Positions 54,609 to 63,780 of a stretch of 64,000 bases of DNA are shown in pieces (the stretch's first letter is position 1; each line of letters begins with the position of its first letter). Origin of the DNA: Dyadobacter crusticola DSM 16708 (lineage in GTDB: Bacteria; Bacteroidota; Bacteroidia; Cytophagales; Spirosomataceae); NCBI RefSeq assembly GCF_000701505.1, contig NZ_KL370786.1:62001-126000 (forward strand), in the 5' to 3' direction. The translations under genes were made by a program, and so were the position numbers. A model generated the notes under the pieces. The model worked only from the letters and a program-made list of their open reading frames with translations, ran no database searches and was not told where the DNA came from.

Positions 54609-55124
54609 TCAGGGCAAAGTGATATCAAACTCCCCGCTGAATGAATTGGGCGACGGGTTGCATTCATCTTCGCTGTGCGCATCCAGCAATGCGCCGGTGA
54701 AAGTGCCCTTAGCGCGCTTGCCTGCCACATATTCGTCGATCTTAATCTGTCCCGTCGTAGAGTAGTAGCCGGATTCGGCCGGGCAGATTTTGGCAAAATA
54801 GTTATTGAACAGCTTGCCGTTAATCTTGTATTCCACCTGGCTCACTCCATGGTAGTCGGCCATATCTTGTTTGTAAGGGTACGTTCCGGCTCCTGATCCA
54901 TAAACGCTCAGCGAGAGATAATCGGCTCCCGAAGAGCCTGCATTGACGGTGATCGACGAAATGGACCCGAGTTTTCCCTCCGAAAACCTTGCGTCGCTGT
55001 AAACTCTGGTCACCCCGTTAAATGTAAGTTTCAGCGTCGTTTTCCCGGAAGCGGGTTCGTCATTTTGCTGACAGGCGAACAGGCTCAGCAAGGCGAGCGT
55101 AATCAGATTAAATGTAATTTTCAT
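54609..55124 (-). CDS. Lipoprotein of unknown function
   Basis: A 171-residue lipoprotein (lipobox FAC, Cys18). The mature domain is strand-rich (LKLTFNGVTRVYSDARF, FSGEFDITLP) with two cysteines late in the chain that could pair. It is divergent from a NarL-type response regulator, separated by a spacer with two TCACA-N6-TGTGA sites, so its expression may be controlled by that system (inference). Confidence 0.65.
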   Translation of the reverse strand: MKITFNLITLALLSLFACQQNDEPASGKTTLKLTFNGVTRVYSDARFSEGKLGSISSITVNAGSSGADYLSLSVYGSGAGTYPYKQDMADYHGVSQVEYKINGKLFNNYFAKICPAESGYYSTTGQIKIDEYVAGKRAKGTFTGALLDAHSEDECNPSPNSFSGEFDITLP

Positions 55125-55184
55125 GGCTAATAAATGATTTGTGATTTATGCCGCAAAAGTACCATCAGCTCCAACACAGCGCAT

Positions 55185-55239
55185 TCACATAAAGATGTGA
55201 TATTATCCAACCGCAAATTGAATTCACACGAACATGTGA
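55185..55239. promoter_or_regulatory. Pair of TCACA-N6-TGTGA operator-like palindromes
   Basis: TCACAT-AAAG-ATGTGA (55185-55200) and TCACAC-GAAC-ATGTGA (55224-55239) share the same 6-4-6 arrangement, 39 bases apart. They lie in the spacer between the divergent lipoprotein and response-regulator genes. They may be sites for the NarL-type regulator encoded next to them. Confidence 0.6.
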
Positions 55240-55262
55240 GTGGCAATATTTTGACGGACACG

Positions 55263-55270
55263 TACATTTG
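55263..55270 (+). promoter_or_regulatory. Possible -7 element TACATTTG
   Basis: An exact TAnnTTTG match only four bases before the response-regulator start codon, implying an almost leaderless transcript if used. No TTTG sits at the upstream position. Confidence 0.35.
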
Positions 55271-55274
55271 CCCC

Positions 55275-55904
55275 ATGGCATCTAATATCCTCATTTACGA
55301 AGACAACCGGCAGCTACGCGAAGGACTGGAACTGCTGATCGCCGGAACAGCCGGTTACCATGTTTCGGCTGCATTCCCGCATTATGGCAACATCGTCGAA
55401 GATGTGAAAACGCACGATCCGGACCTGATCCTGATGGACATCGATATGCCCCCGCACAGTGGTATCGAAGGTTTGAAGCAGCTCAGGGCAGCCCGGCTCT
55501 CCAATAAAGTGGTCATGCTGACGGTTTTTGACGATAATGAGCACGTATTCGAGGCAATACAGGCAGGTGCGGAAGGGTATATCCTGAAAAAAACGCCTCC
55601 CGGCAAACTGATTGAATTCCTGGGCGACGCATTGAACGGAGGCGCGCCGATGACGTCCTCCATTGCGATCCAGGTACTCAGGATGGTATCCGGCGCGCAT
55701 CGCGGACCGAAGCAGGACTTTGAGCTTTCTGCAAGGGAGCAGGATGTGCTTGAGTTGCTGGTGGAGGGTTACAGCTACAAGCTCATCGCCGACAAATTGT
55801 TCATTTCACTGGATACCGTGCGGTCGCATATCAAGAAAATTTACGAAAAGCTGCAAGTCAATTCGAAAAGCGAGGCGGTAGCGAAGGCTTTGAAAAACCG
55901 GTAG
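55275..55904 (+). CDS. NarL/FixJ-type response regulator
   Basis: A 209-residue regulator. The receiver has acidic residues at 9-10 and phospho-acceptor Asp55 (LILMDIDM). The C-terminal LuxR-type helix-turn-helix (about 145-205) contains LSAREQDVLELLVEGYSYK and FISLDTVRSHIKKIYEKL. I chose the ATG at 55275; the frame extends to 55134, but the extra part is unlike a receiver. The convergent sensor kinase is its likely partner. Confidence 0.92.
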   Translation: MASNILIYEDNRQLREGLELLIAGTAGYHVSAAFPHYGNIVEDVKTHDPDLILMDIDMPPHSGIEGLKQLRAARLSNKVVMLTVFDDNEHVFEAIQAGAEGYILKKTPPGKLIEFLGDALNGGAPMTSSIAIQVLRMVSGAHRGPKQDFELSAREQDVLELLVEGYSYKLIADKLFISLDTVRSHIKKIYEKLQVNSKSEAVAKALKNR

Positions 55905-55907
55905 CAA

Positions 55908-58900
55908 TCAGAAGTTCAGCCGAATGCCTTTGCTCCGGCTCCGCAGACTGGTATTTAGTGGAAACCTCAGCATTACATCCGTGCCGTTTTCAGGGGATGA
56001 AGCGATTGTCAAATTGCCCGCCAGGGTTCCTGCCCGCTTTTTCATGTTGGAAAGACCGTTTCCGTCGGTGGCCGAGGTCACGTCGAAACCCACCCCATTA
56101 TCTGTCACCCGCAATTCTATCATCCCATTCCGGTAATGCAGGCCGATCGCCACCTGCGTTGCATGCGCGTATTTGGAAATGTTGTTCAGTGCTTCTTTGT
56201 AAACCAGGAAGAGGTTGCGCCGGTCGTCCATCCGCAGTTTCAGCATCCGGTCATTTTCAGTATTGTCAAAGGTAAATGCAATTCCCTGCGGCTCGAAAAC
56301 TGTCGCGGCATATTCCCGCATACGGGCTACTATCCGGTGCAGATAATCATTGTCAGGCTTGATGCTCCAAACAATATCGTCCATTGCATCCATCATCAGG
56401 CTGCTGCTGGTGCTGATCCGGCCCACATATTCCTTTTCACGCTCCTGAGCCGGCAGCAATGTATTTGAAACGACTTCACTCAAAATGGAGATCGATGTCA
56501 GGTTTGAGCCCATATCATCGTGCAGGTCACGTGCAACACCTTCCCTGATTTTTTGGATGGCGAGAATGCGTTTGAGACGCAGTATATAAAAAATGTAAAA
56601 TGGCAATACTGCCGCCAGGACCAAAAGTGCAGTAAACCACCAGGTTTGCCAGAATGCGGGCTTAATGCGGATCGGCAGCTTTGTAATATGTGGAGAAAAA
56701 AGTCCGTCCTTATTCTGAGCCCGTACATTGAAAACATACTCACCCGGTTCCAGGGACGCAAAAGTGGCCGAGAAATTGTTTTCAGACCTGATCCAGTTGG
56801 TACCTGCTCCTTCGAGCCGATAATAGTAGGTGGGTTGCGGCTCGCTGCCGTACGCAAACCCTGAAAACGTGATCGTGATGAAATTCTGATCGTGATCCAG
56901 GATTACCTTCCCGGCTTTTTTGAGCGAGTCTAGTGGGAGGAACTGATTGAAGAGCTTAAAATCGGTAATCGTAACATCCGGTGCCGGTCGCGCGGAAACC
57001 ATTTTGGCAGGATCAAAAATGACAAAGTTCTTTTCCGCACAAAATGCAAGCCTGCCGTCGGGCAACTTCGTAGAAGTGAACATGATATTTCCATAATTGG
57101 ACATATTCGCCAGCCCGAGGCTATGGTCAAGCAAGTGAACCTGTCCCGTTTTCAGGTTCATTCTGCAAATGCCGGAAACAGTCGAAAGCCAAAGCTGCCC
57201 CTGCGCATCCTGCTGCACAGACGTAACCACGCCTGCCGGAAATCCATTGTACATATTCAGATTTCGTGCTCTTCCCGTTTTTAGGTTTAATAAATCAAAA
57301 TTGGCGGTAGTTACCACCGCGAGCGTGCTGTCGTCGATCGGCAGTAAGTCTGAAACCCGGTCGGTTGTAGTTCCATTCCGGCTGCTGTTGTAATGCTTTT
57401 CTACACGCTTTGTGATGGTGTTATATTGATAGATACCTTGCCCGTCCGTCGCAATCCAGAGAATTCCTTTCCCGTCATTATACAGCTTTACAATAGGGTG
57501 GTCAAAATCTGCGATCTGCTGATAGCCGGTTCCGGTTTGCCTGATCAGTAACCCTGTGTGCGTTCCAAACCAAAGATCGCCTTCGGCACCCGCCGTAATT
57601 GACCGGATAGTAGCCTGCTTAAAGATGGCCGGATTGGTGAATGTGGAGCGGTTTCTCTGCCGGTCGAAATAAATCAGCCGCCCGTGCTGGCAGCCCAGAA
57701 CCAGCATTCTGGAAAGGGGATCTTCAAAGATGTTCCATACAAATTTGTACCAATTATCCGCTGGCGGCACGCCCCGGTAAATGGCCTTCATCATTGCATC
57801 GTCTTGCCTTAACCGGAGCTGCGCATCGTATTGCAACGCCGTCACACCGCTTCCCCAGCTGCTAAAAACCAGTCTGTTATCGTGCAATGCTTTCACGCTC
57901 GTCAGGTTTGCGCCTTTCAGGTTGGTAATAGTGCCGTTTCGGACGTGATTTCCCAGGATAGCCATCGTATACAGACCATTGTCGGTAGCCAGCCACAAAT
58001 TCTTGTCGCGGTCTTCGAAAATCTGACGGATCTGTTTGGCATTGATCCCGAAGTCTGCGTTCGAAGGGTCATAAAAAGATTCGAAACCCGCGTCTTCATC
58101 TTCTAACATATTGAAGATATCTATCCCTAACGCCCAGATAATCCCCTGCTTTTCCTCAAAAGATGTTATTTCAAAATAATTGGAATGCGACGCGGGCTGG
58201 CACTGCAATGGTTTCGCTTTCGGCTGCATTGGATCGATCAGGAAAATGCTCCCCGACGAAGCCTGCTCCGGCCAGTTGTGAATGATCAGCCGGCCCCGGC
58301 TATCAAGCAGGAAGTTGGTAATGCCCTGTATGAATGCTGCCTTTCTGAGTGTTGGTTGAAATTCAGACACGTCAGCCGCGGCGAAGTAACGCTTTTTGTC
58401 GGCACTGAATACCCCTAAACCACTGGTCGACCCGATCCAGATATTGCCAGCCGCGTCGCTCTGCAATGCAGTTGGTTTTAATGTTTCCGGGTAGTCAATT
58501 ACAGCAGGGTTGACTTCAAAAGCATTTTTAACATGATTGTAGACGAGGATTTTCTCCCCGTAAATCATCAGAAAAATGTTCCCTTTCCGGTCGCGTCTCA
58601 GCTTGTAAGCATATTTGGATGATTGCGGCCCACCCGCAGGCACCGACGTAGCCTGGAATGTAAATCTCTCGGTGTCAAACCTTCCGATCTGAGTTCCCAG
58701 GCGAATGAGCAATTGCTTTCCATTGCCGATACTGAGCAGCTCATCTACCGGAAGCGGCGGGATCCTGTCGGGCCCGTCGACCCGGAACTGGTGGAAACTG
58801 TTGCCGTCAAACCGGTGCAGGCCATTCGGCGTACCAACCCACATATAGCCGTCGGACGTTTGAGCGACACAATGGATAAAGTTTGTCCGGAGCCCGCCAT

Positions 58901-59015
58901 CTGCATTCACCCGGCTGAAATGGACTTCAAAAGCGAGGGCAGGGGGGCCTTGCGTGAAGAGCAGGGCACTTAAAAGCAGGATCCACGCAAAGGCTTGTTT
59001 TAGATAGAATATCAT
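55908..59015 (-). CDS. Propeller sensor histidine kinase of the NarX type
   Basis: A 1035-residue membrane sensor. Signal peptide (to about residue 28), periplasmic propeller repeats (MWVGTPNGL and similar), Y_Y_Y domain, a transmembrane helix (WWFTALLVLAAVLPFYIFYI) and a HisKA_3 kinase with His832 in RDLHDDMGSNL. The ATPase domain has KEALNNISKYAHA and DNGVGF. It faces the response-regulator gene tail to tail with a 3-base gap, an unusual layout for a partner pair. The signal is unknown. Confidence 0.9.
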   Translation of the reverse strand: MIFYLKQAFAWILLLSALLFTQGPPALAFEVHFSRVNADGGLRTNFIHCVAQTSDGYMWVGTPNGLHRFDGNSFHQFRVDGPDRIPPLPVDELLSIGNGKQLLIRLGTQIGRFDTERFTFQATSVPAGGPQSSKYAYKLRRDRKGNIFLMIYGEKILVYNHVKNAFEVNPAVIDYPETLKPTALQSDAAGNIWIGSTSGLGVFSADKKRYFAAADVSEFQPTLRKAAFIQGITNFLLDSRGRLIIHNWPEQASSGSIFLIDPMQPKAKPLQCQPASHSNYFEITSFEEKQGIIWALGIDIFNMLEDEDAGFESFYDPSNADFGINAKQIRQIFEDRDKNLWLATDNGLYTMAILGNHVRNGTITNLKGANLTSVKALHDNRLVFSSWGSGVTALQYDAQLRLRQDDAMMKAIYRGVPPADNWYKFVWNIFEDPLSRMLVLGCQHGRLIYFDRQRNRSTFTNPAIFKQATIRSITAGAEGDLWFGTHTGLLIRQTGTGYQQIADFDHPIVKLYNDGKGILWIATDGQGIYQYNTITKRVEKHYNSSRNGTTTDRVSDLLPIDDSTLAVVTTANFDLLNLKTGRARNLNMYNGFPAGVVTSVQQDAQGQLWLSTVSGICRMNLKTGQVHLLDHSLGLANMSNYGNIMFTSTKLPDGRLAFCAEKNFVIFDPAKMVSARPAPDVTITDFKLFNQFLPLDSLKKAGKVILDHDQNFITITFSGFAYGSEPQPTYYYRLEGAGTNWIRSENNFSATFASLEPGEYVFNVRAQNKDGLFSPHITKLPIRIKPAFWQTWWFTALLVLAAVLPFYIFYILRLKRILAIQKIREGVARDLHDDMGSNLTSISILSEVVSNTLLPAQEREKEYVGRISTSSSLMMDAMDDIVWSIKPDNDYLHRIVARMREYAATVFEPQGIAFTFDNTENDRMLKLRMDDRRNLFLVYKEALNNISKYAHATQVAIGLHYRNGMIELRVTDNGVGFDVTSATDGNGLSNMKKRAGTLAGNLTIASSPENGTDVMLRFPLNTSLRSRSKGIRLNF

Positions 59016-59315
59016 TTTGCGAGTAGAGGCAATGAAAAGCAGGAACTGTTGAGCGGTTTTAGTCCCGCAAAATTACAACAGTGATTAGGAAGTATCACGC
59101 TGATTCGGCAAGGACCTTTTTCGCGAGCAGAACCAGTATTCTTCACGGGCGTGCAGTTCAGGTTCGTTCAGGTGGGACTTACCACATCGGGCAATTATTG
59201 ATATTGCGAGATCGCGGTTAATAAGAAGTGGATAGCCTCGTATTGCCAGAAACAAATCGGGTGATTATAATAGGCGAAATTTCAATCGGTATAAATTAAG
59301 ACGATATTATTACAA
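59016..59315. other. 300-base spacer with no recognised gene
   Basis: This gap lies between the divergent sensor-kinase and cupin genes. I see no convincing ORF, no exact TAnnTTTG element near either gene and no strong hairpin. Confidence 0.5.
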
Positions 59316-59654
59316 ATGACTTTTAACAGTGACATTCTTAACAAAATAGAACAGGATCAGGCAATTGCGCAATTGAAACAATCGGGAAAGGAATTCATGG
59401 TTCTTTTTGAAAATAGCCTGCTATCCATGGAAATATATAAGCCTGATTTAATCGACAAACAATCGCCGCACGACCGGGACGAGTTTTACATCGTTATTTC
59501 TGGTACGGGAAAATTCACATTCCGCGATCAAACGACCACTTTCAAGCCGGGCGACTTTCTTTATGTACCCGCATTCGCCGAACACAGATTCATAGATTTC
59601 ACTGATGATTTTATCTGCTGGGTATTTTTCGTTGGCGATAAAGTAATGCGGTGA
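59316..59654 (+). CDS. Cupin-domain protein
   Basis: A 112-residue single-domain beta-barrel protein. The cupin motif 1 region (HDRDEFYIVISGTGKFTF) and motif 2 (FKPGDFLYVPAFAEHRF) are present, with metal-type His and Glu residues. It may bind a metal and act as an isomerase, dioxygenase or binding protein; function not predictable. Confidence 0.85.
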   Translation: MTFNSDILNKIEQDQAIAQLKQSGKEFMVLFENSLLSMEIYKPDLIDKQSPHDRDEFYIVISGTGKFTFRDQTTTFKPGDFLYVPAFAEHRFIDFTDDFICWVFFVGDKVMR

Positions 59655-59666
59655 AACCGGATCGGG

Positions 59667-59780
59667 ATGTTTAATGTACTTACAGCCAATGCTATTCAGG
59701 TTGCAAACGGAGCAGAATACGAATGGAATAAAGATGCGCAGCATGATCCATTTGCATTCCTGAATGGCTTGGTGGATTAA
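59667..59780 (+). CDS. Very small ORF, possible gene remnant
   Basis: A 37-residue frame starting 12 bases after the cupin stop: MFNVLTANAIQVANGAEYEW and onward, ending at a TAA. It has a normal amino-acid composition but no recognised family. It could be a small protein, or the leftover C-terminus of a lost gene. Confidence 0.3.
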   Translation: MFNVLTANAIQVANGAEYEWNKDAQHDPFAFLNGLVD

Positions 59781-59802
59781 TCAGATCTTCAAACGCGTTC
59801 TG

Positions 59803-60702
59803 CTACTTTACGAAAGATCTCAGATACTCCAAACCTGTGGTCCAGGTGAGATTTTCGTACTGTTTATTGCGTAACCGTTTGTGCTGGGTCGAAAACATGG
59901 AATACATGTATTGCGCCTGCTGCCATTTCGCGTACAATTCGTGTTCTCCGGCAGGGTTATCAGCTCTTTGCTTTTTGATAAACTGAGCAAATTCTTCCAG
60001 GCTTGACAGCTGTTGCAGCCTGAATTCCTGACCTGTTATCTCTTTTACGTCCGCCCATAACATGGCAGGACTTATCTGAAAGCTTGCAATCTGTAAGTCT
60101 CTTGCTGCATTATCATCCAGAGCTACTTCGGCTGTAAATGCAGCGGTATCATCCATTGTGGTGAAGTCCAGTTTCCAATCAACTTTCTCTCCCCAGTAAG
60201 CGATGCTTTTATCTTTTAGGTTTAATACTGGCGTATTGTATTTTAATATGTCAGCAAAGGCGCCATTGAAAATAGAAGAAGCTTTAATGTCGGTGCTATC
60301 AATGTAGCTTTTGAAATCTCGTCTTAGATCAAAGTTCCTGTTTTCTCCCGGTACCAGATCATTGTAATCCGTGCAAAAATCGGACGGGATAAATCTCGGA
60401 ACACCTGCCTGCAAGGCACCATCCAGGATCCGTTTTTGCAGATCTACAATTACATCGCCCAGACCAGCCAATGCGGAAACCACACAGTGAATGCCCGCAC
60501 AAGCTTTTGCGATTTCATCTACATTGTCCAGGTTCGCTTCAATGATCTTAACACCTGCTTCTTGAAGTGTTTTTATTTTTTCAGGATCAGTGGAATGCCG
60601 CACAAGGGCAATCACATCTGCATCTCTTTTGACCAATTCCTTACAAATTCGGTTCCCTAAATTCCCCGTAGCGCCAGCTACTAAAATTGCTTTTTTCATC
60701 AT
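59803..60702 (-). CDS. NmrA-family NAD(P)-binding protein
   Basis: A 299-residue atypical SDR of the NmrA group. The nucleotide-binding motif GATGNLG is at 10-16, and GVPRFIPSDFCTDY is the family's substrate region. Members act as redox sensors or reductases, often of isoflavones or quinones; function not specified here. It shares a strand with a broken hydrolase gene and a Crp/Fnr regulator gene upstream. Confidence 0.88.
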   Translation of the reverse strand: MMKKAILVAGATGNLGNRICKELVKRDADVIALVRHSTDPEKIKTLQEAGVKIIEANLDNVDEIAKACAGIHCVVSALAGLGDVIVDLQKRILDGALQAGVPRFIPSDFCTDYNDLVPGENRNFDLRRDFKSYIDSTDIKASSIFNGAFADILKYNTPVLNLKDKSIAYWGEKVDWKLDFTTMDDTAAFTAEVALDDNAARDLQIASFQISPAMLWADVKEITGQEFRLQQLSSLEEFAQFIKKQRADNPAGEHELYAKWQQAQYMYSMFSTQHKRLRNKQYENLTWTTGLEYLRSFVK

Positions 60703-60727
60703 TTGGTTTTTAAAAAATCTGATCCTG

Positions 60728-61662
60728 CTACGCTAAAAAATTGAGTACAGCCTCTATTACCGCTTCCGGCTTTTCTTCAAACATGTAATGCCCGCTATCC
60801 AGCATTCCGATAACGTTTACATCTTTCGCAATGTAGGGTAACCCCATTTTCATATAGTTGTAGCTCACATAGCTGCCAATTCCCAACACCGGCATTGTAA
60901 GCTGGCCGTAGGTTTTGGAATCTTCGATATCCTGTGTAAATGATTGGTACCAGGCATTGGAAGCCCGGATGTTATCGGCCAGATTGTAAACGGATGCATA
61001 AACCTGCCTCTCGAATGCACTCATTTTCTGATCATCAATCATCACATATTGAAAGAGCCAATCCATCAGAAAGTGGAAGCGGCCTTCTAAAATCTTTTCC
61101 GGCAATTCCTTCACCTGGTTGAACCCCATCCACCAGGCATAAGGCATGTTGGCGTCCATCTTCTTTTCAAATGTGCCGGGATACGGGATAAGTGGCATTT
61201 GCATCATTCCCTCACTGGGGTGGGCGCCGTCTAAAACGATCAACTTTTCAGTGAAATCGGGATAATTGAAGGCGAAGCTCATAGCCACCATACCGCCAAT
61301 GTCATGGCCCATGAGATGGACTTTCGTGAGTCCGAGTTGCTGGACCAGTTCGAAAATGTCGGTTGCCATGGTTTTCTTGTCGTAACCTGATACCGGTTTT
61401 TCCGAGCTTCCCATTCCCCTGATATCAACGATAATGACCGAAACTTCTTTGCAAGTTCTATGGCTACGGGCAGATACGAATACCAGGTTTGCGGCCAGCC
61501 GGGCAGGCAAATTAGTGGTGTGCCGCTTCCTCCCTCCACGTAATGCAATGTTACGCCGTTGACTGTTGCGTACGCATTGGTGAAGCCCGGGAAGTGCTTA
61601 ATCAGTTCTTCGTCAGAATACTGATCCTGAACTGTGTTTGTTGTGTCGTTTGTTTGCGTCAT
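60728..61662 (-). pseudogene. Alpha/beta hydrolase (dehalogenase/epoxide-hydrolase type) with a frameshift
   Basis: The N-terminal frame (start at 61662, MTQTNDTTNT) contains the HYVEGGSGTPLICLPGWPQ region and runs to YLPVAIELAKKF. The family continuation, SVIIVDIRGMGSSEKPVSGY, is in another frame. One base is missing at the T-run (plus-strand 61441-61443): adding one base restores KKFSVIIVD. The elbow GHDIGG has Asp as nucleophile, as in haloalkane dehalogenases and epoxide hydrolases. The restored product would be about 311 residues. Decay and sequencing error are both possible. Confidence 0.8.
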
Positions 61663-61735
61663 TGATTTGATTATTGAAAGCTCAAATGTAGACGACCTAC
61701 GAGGCGGGAAAACTACCAAGTGGTAGATAAGCGCA

Positions 61736-62299
61736 TTACCGGATGTTTTTTCTGATCCTGCTCAACGCATTGGGTGTTATGCCCAATATGGCAGCTAGCT
61801 GTTTAACTGGTATTTTTTGTAAAACCTCCGGGTTATTCATGAATTCAAGGTACCGCTCTTCTGCTGTCATGGTTTGAAAATTCAGGATCTGATCGATCAT
61901 TCTTACAGAAGTAGCCTCCCAGATTTTTCTCCCGAATTCTTCCCAGACAGCGACATGCCCGTACAAAAAGTCCATGTCTTTTTTATCAATCACCACCAGT
62001 TTTGAATCTTCAATTGCTTCGATATTGAACCTGGACGGTTTCTGCGGATTGAGGCTGGAAATCTCTGTAAAGAATTCATTTTTGAAAGAAACCCAGGTGG
62101 TGTTTTCCTGGTCGCCGAGGTTATAGAAAAAGCGTATTCCGCCGGATACAATAAAAAAGTACTGACTGGCAATCTGACCTTTGCGAAGGATCATTTTTCC
62201 CTTGGGTACCTGTCTTTCGCTGCACCTGGAAAGTACCAGTTGCAAATCCAGATCATCTATCCAGATAATTGTTTTAATAAATGCTACGAATTCTTCCAT
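61736..62299 (-). CDS. Crp/Fnr-family transcriptional regulator
   Basis: A 187-residue regulator with a cyclic-nucleotide-binding-like barrel (KGKMILRKGQIASQYFFIVSG) and a C-terminal helix-turn-helix with IPVKQLAAILGITPNALSRI. No Cys cluster is visible. It is upstream of the frameshifted hydrolase and NmrA genes on the same strand and probably controls them (inference). Confidence 0.87.
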   Translation of the reverse strand: MEEFVAFIKTIIWIDDLDLQLVLSRCSERQVPKGKMILRKGQIASQYFFIVSGGIRFFYNLGDQENTTWVSFKNEFFTEISSLNPQKPSRFNIEAIEDSKLVVIDKKDMDFLYGHVAVWEEFGRKIWEATSVRMIDQILNFQTMTAEERYLEFMNNPEVLQKIPVKQLAAILGITPNALSRIRKNIR

Positions 62300-62317
62300 T
62301 GTGAAAAGTGGAGATAC

Positions 62318-63154
62318 CTATTTGTTTTTGCTAATAAATTCCTTGCATAGCATTGCAAAATGCTTGGGGTCACTAAACCAGGGATCGTGTCCCGCAACTG
62401 GAAAGGTTTGCAATTCAGCATTTGGAAATAGCCGCATATACTCGTTTACCCAATCATAGTCACGGCTACGCGTTCCATTAAATATGAGAATCGGTACATG
62501 AATTCGAGCCAGGCTGTCAGCAATTGGCGCCGACATCAAACTGGCTATAGGCTCATGAAGTTGAATGCCTGATTCGACTTCCAGCATCTTCGAAATAACC
62601 ATGGTGTCGCGTTCAATTATACCGCTCGGGCTTAGAGAATCAATAAGCGCGTTTTCTATCATAGGCTGCTTGTGCGGTTTGTTATATTTAAACTCACTAT
62701 GCCTTTTGTACGGCTTTCCCTGTCCAGTCCATCTTACAGTTCCACTTAGAATAAGGCCTTTAACACTCTTTGGATAAGTATGAACGTAGAGCATCGCAAG
62801 TAAGCTTCCTCATGATGATCCGGCTAAAAATATTTTCTTTCTAGGAGCCAAGGTCGTAATAAGCCTTCGCAAGTCCTTCACATGATCCTGCCATGTGTAG
62901 CTTTCGCCGCGTTCACTTTTGCCACAGCCTCTCTGATCATAGTAAATGAGAGTAGCGCTTTCACTTAGCAGATCAAGCTCTGGTCGAAGATACTCGTGAT
63001 GACATGCCGGCCCTCCATGTAGCACTACTACCACCTCGGATTTGTTGCCAAGCTTCCAATAAGTTAGTTGCGGATGACTTTTGATTAGTCCCTCCTGGCA
63101 GAATGCGGAACACAAACTAGCCAAGATTAAGAGGATGGACAGTATTACCTGCAT
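62318..63154 (-). pseudogene. Secreted alpha/beta hydrolase interrupted by an in-frame TGA
   Basis: The gene begins at 63154 with a signal peptide (MQVILSILLILASLCSAFCQ) and has the oxyanion motif LHGGPACHHEYL. At plus-strand 62810-62812 the frame has TGA exactly where family members have Trp after the nucleophile: AGSS, stop, GSLLAML. The same frame continues to 62318, with the His of VAGHDPWFSD. A TGG-to-TGA change is the simplest cause. The full product would be 277 residues, of the prolyl-iminopeptidase-like group. Confidence 0.82.
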
Positions 63155-63634
63155 TGCTAAGGAGTTTGATTTTTAGTCAATATAGCCGATCCAATGATTT
63201 TGATTCAAGCCAGGGTCTGCTTTTTTACTCAGTCAGTTTCTACGACCTCTTACGCAGCTGTCGATGTAATCCGCTCAATCTTAGAAGCATGTTAGACGTA
63301 GCCGATGCAGTGGAGTCTGCATGACCAATTTCGATAAGATTTAGCGATTCTTTATCACACTTTGAAAAGCGCTATGTGAGGATATGGTGGTCGAAGTACA
63401 AAAGCCGGCAGAAGAAAATCGCTCTAATTATTTGCTGGCTGATAGTACCGGGATATCTGAGCAGTGTGTATCGCGCAGGCATTCAGCTCTATTTATGAGG
63501 AGAATGGTGTTGACTTTTCCAGGTGATCGACCGTTGACTGTTTGTGACCAAGGATTAAAGAAAATGGAAGCTGGGGTTAACCTTTGGCTGCAAGAAATTG
63601 CCCTAAGATCTAATTGCGCTTATCACCAGGGCAC
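63155..63634. other. 480-base stretch with no recognised gene
   Basis: This gap precedes the terminator of the tRNA genes. A plus-strand ORF starting near 63384 runs into the antisense of the tRNA and shows no family. The base composition is more AT-rich than neighbouring genes. It may be decayed sequence, but I could not identify a source. Confidence 0.5.
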
Positions 63635-63670
63635 AAAAAGGGTCAATTTCCGAGATGAAATTGACCTTTT
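63635..63670 (-). terminator. Terminator of the tRNA-Ser transcript
   Basis: A perfect 10-bp stem (63641-63650 with 63657-63666) has a 6-base loop, and is followed on the minus strand by C and a T5 run. It starts two bases after the first tRNA's 3' end. Confidence 0.85.
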
Positions 63671-63671
63671 G

Positions 63672-63758
63672 CAGAGGGGAAGAGATTCGAACTCTCGATA
63701 CAGTTACCCATATACTACCTTTCCAGGGTAGCTCCTTCAACCACTCGGACACCCCTCT
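63672..63758 (-). tRNA. tRNA-Ser(GGA)
   Basis: An 87-base class II tRNA with a 7-bp acceptor stem (AGAGGGG / CCCCTCT), discriminator G, long variable arm and TTCGAAT T loop. The anticodon GGA corresponds to plus-strand 63722-63724, reading UCC/UCU serine codons. No CCA is encoded. It is the promoter-distal gene of the pair. Confidence 0.92.
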
Positions 63759-63780
63759 ATTAAAAAAATGTAAGCACTTG

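Noticed and set aside
18782..63154. Alternative genetic code as the cause of in-frame TAA and TGA
   Set aside because: Both codons end many intact genes in this window; the lesions are isolated.
63384..63731. A 115-codon plus-strand ORF before and across the tRNA region
   Set aside because: It runs through the terminator and the antisense of tRNA-Ser, has no signal peptide or recognisable motif, and is better explained as chance.
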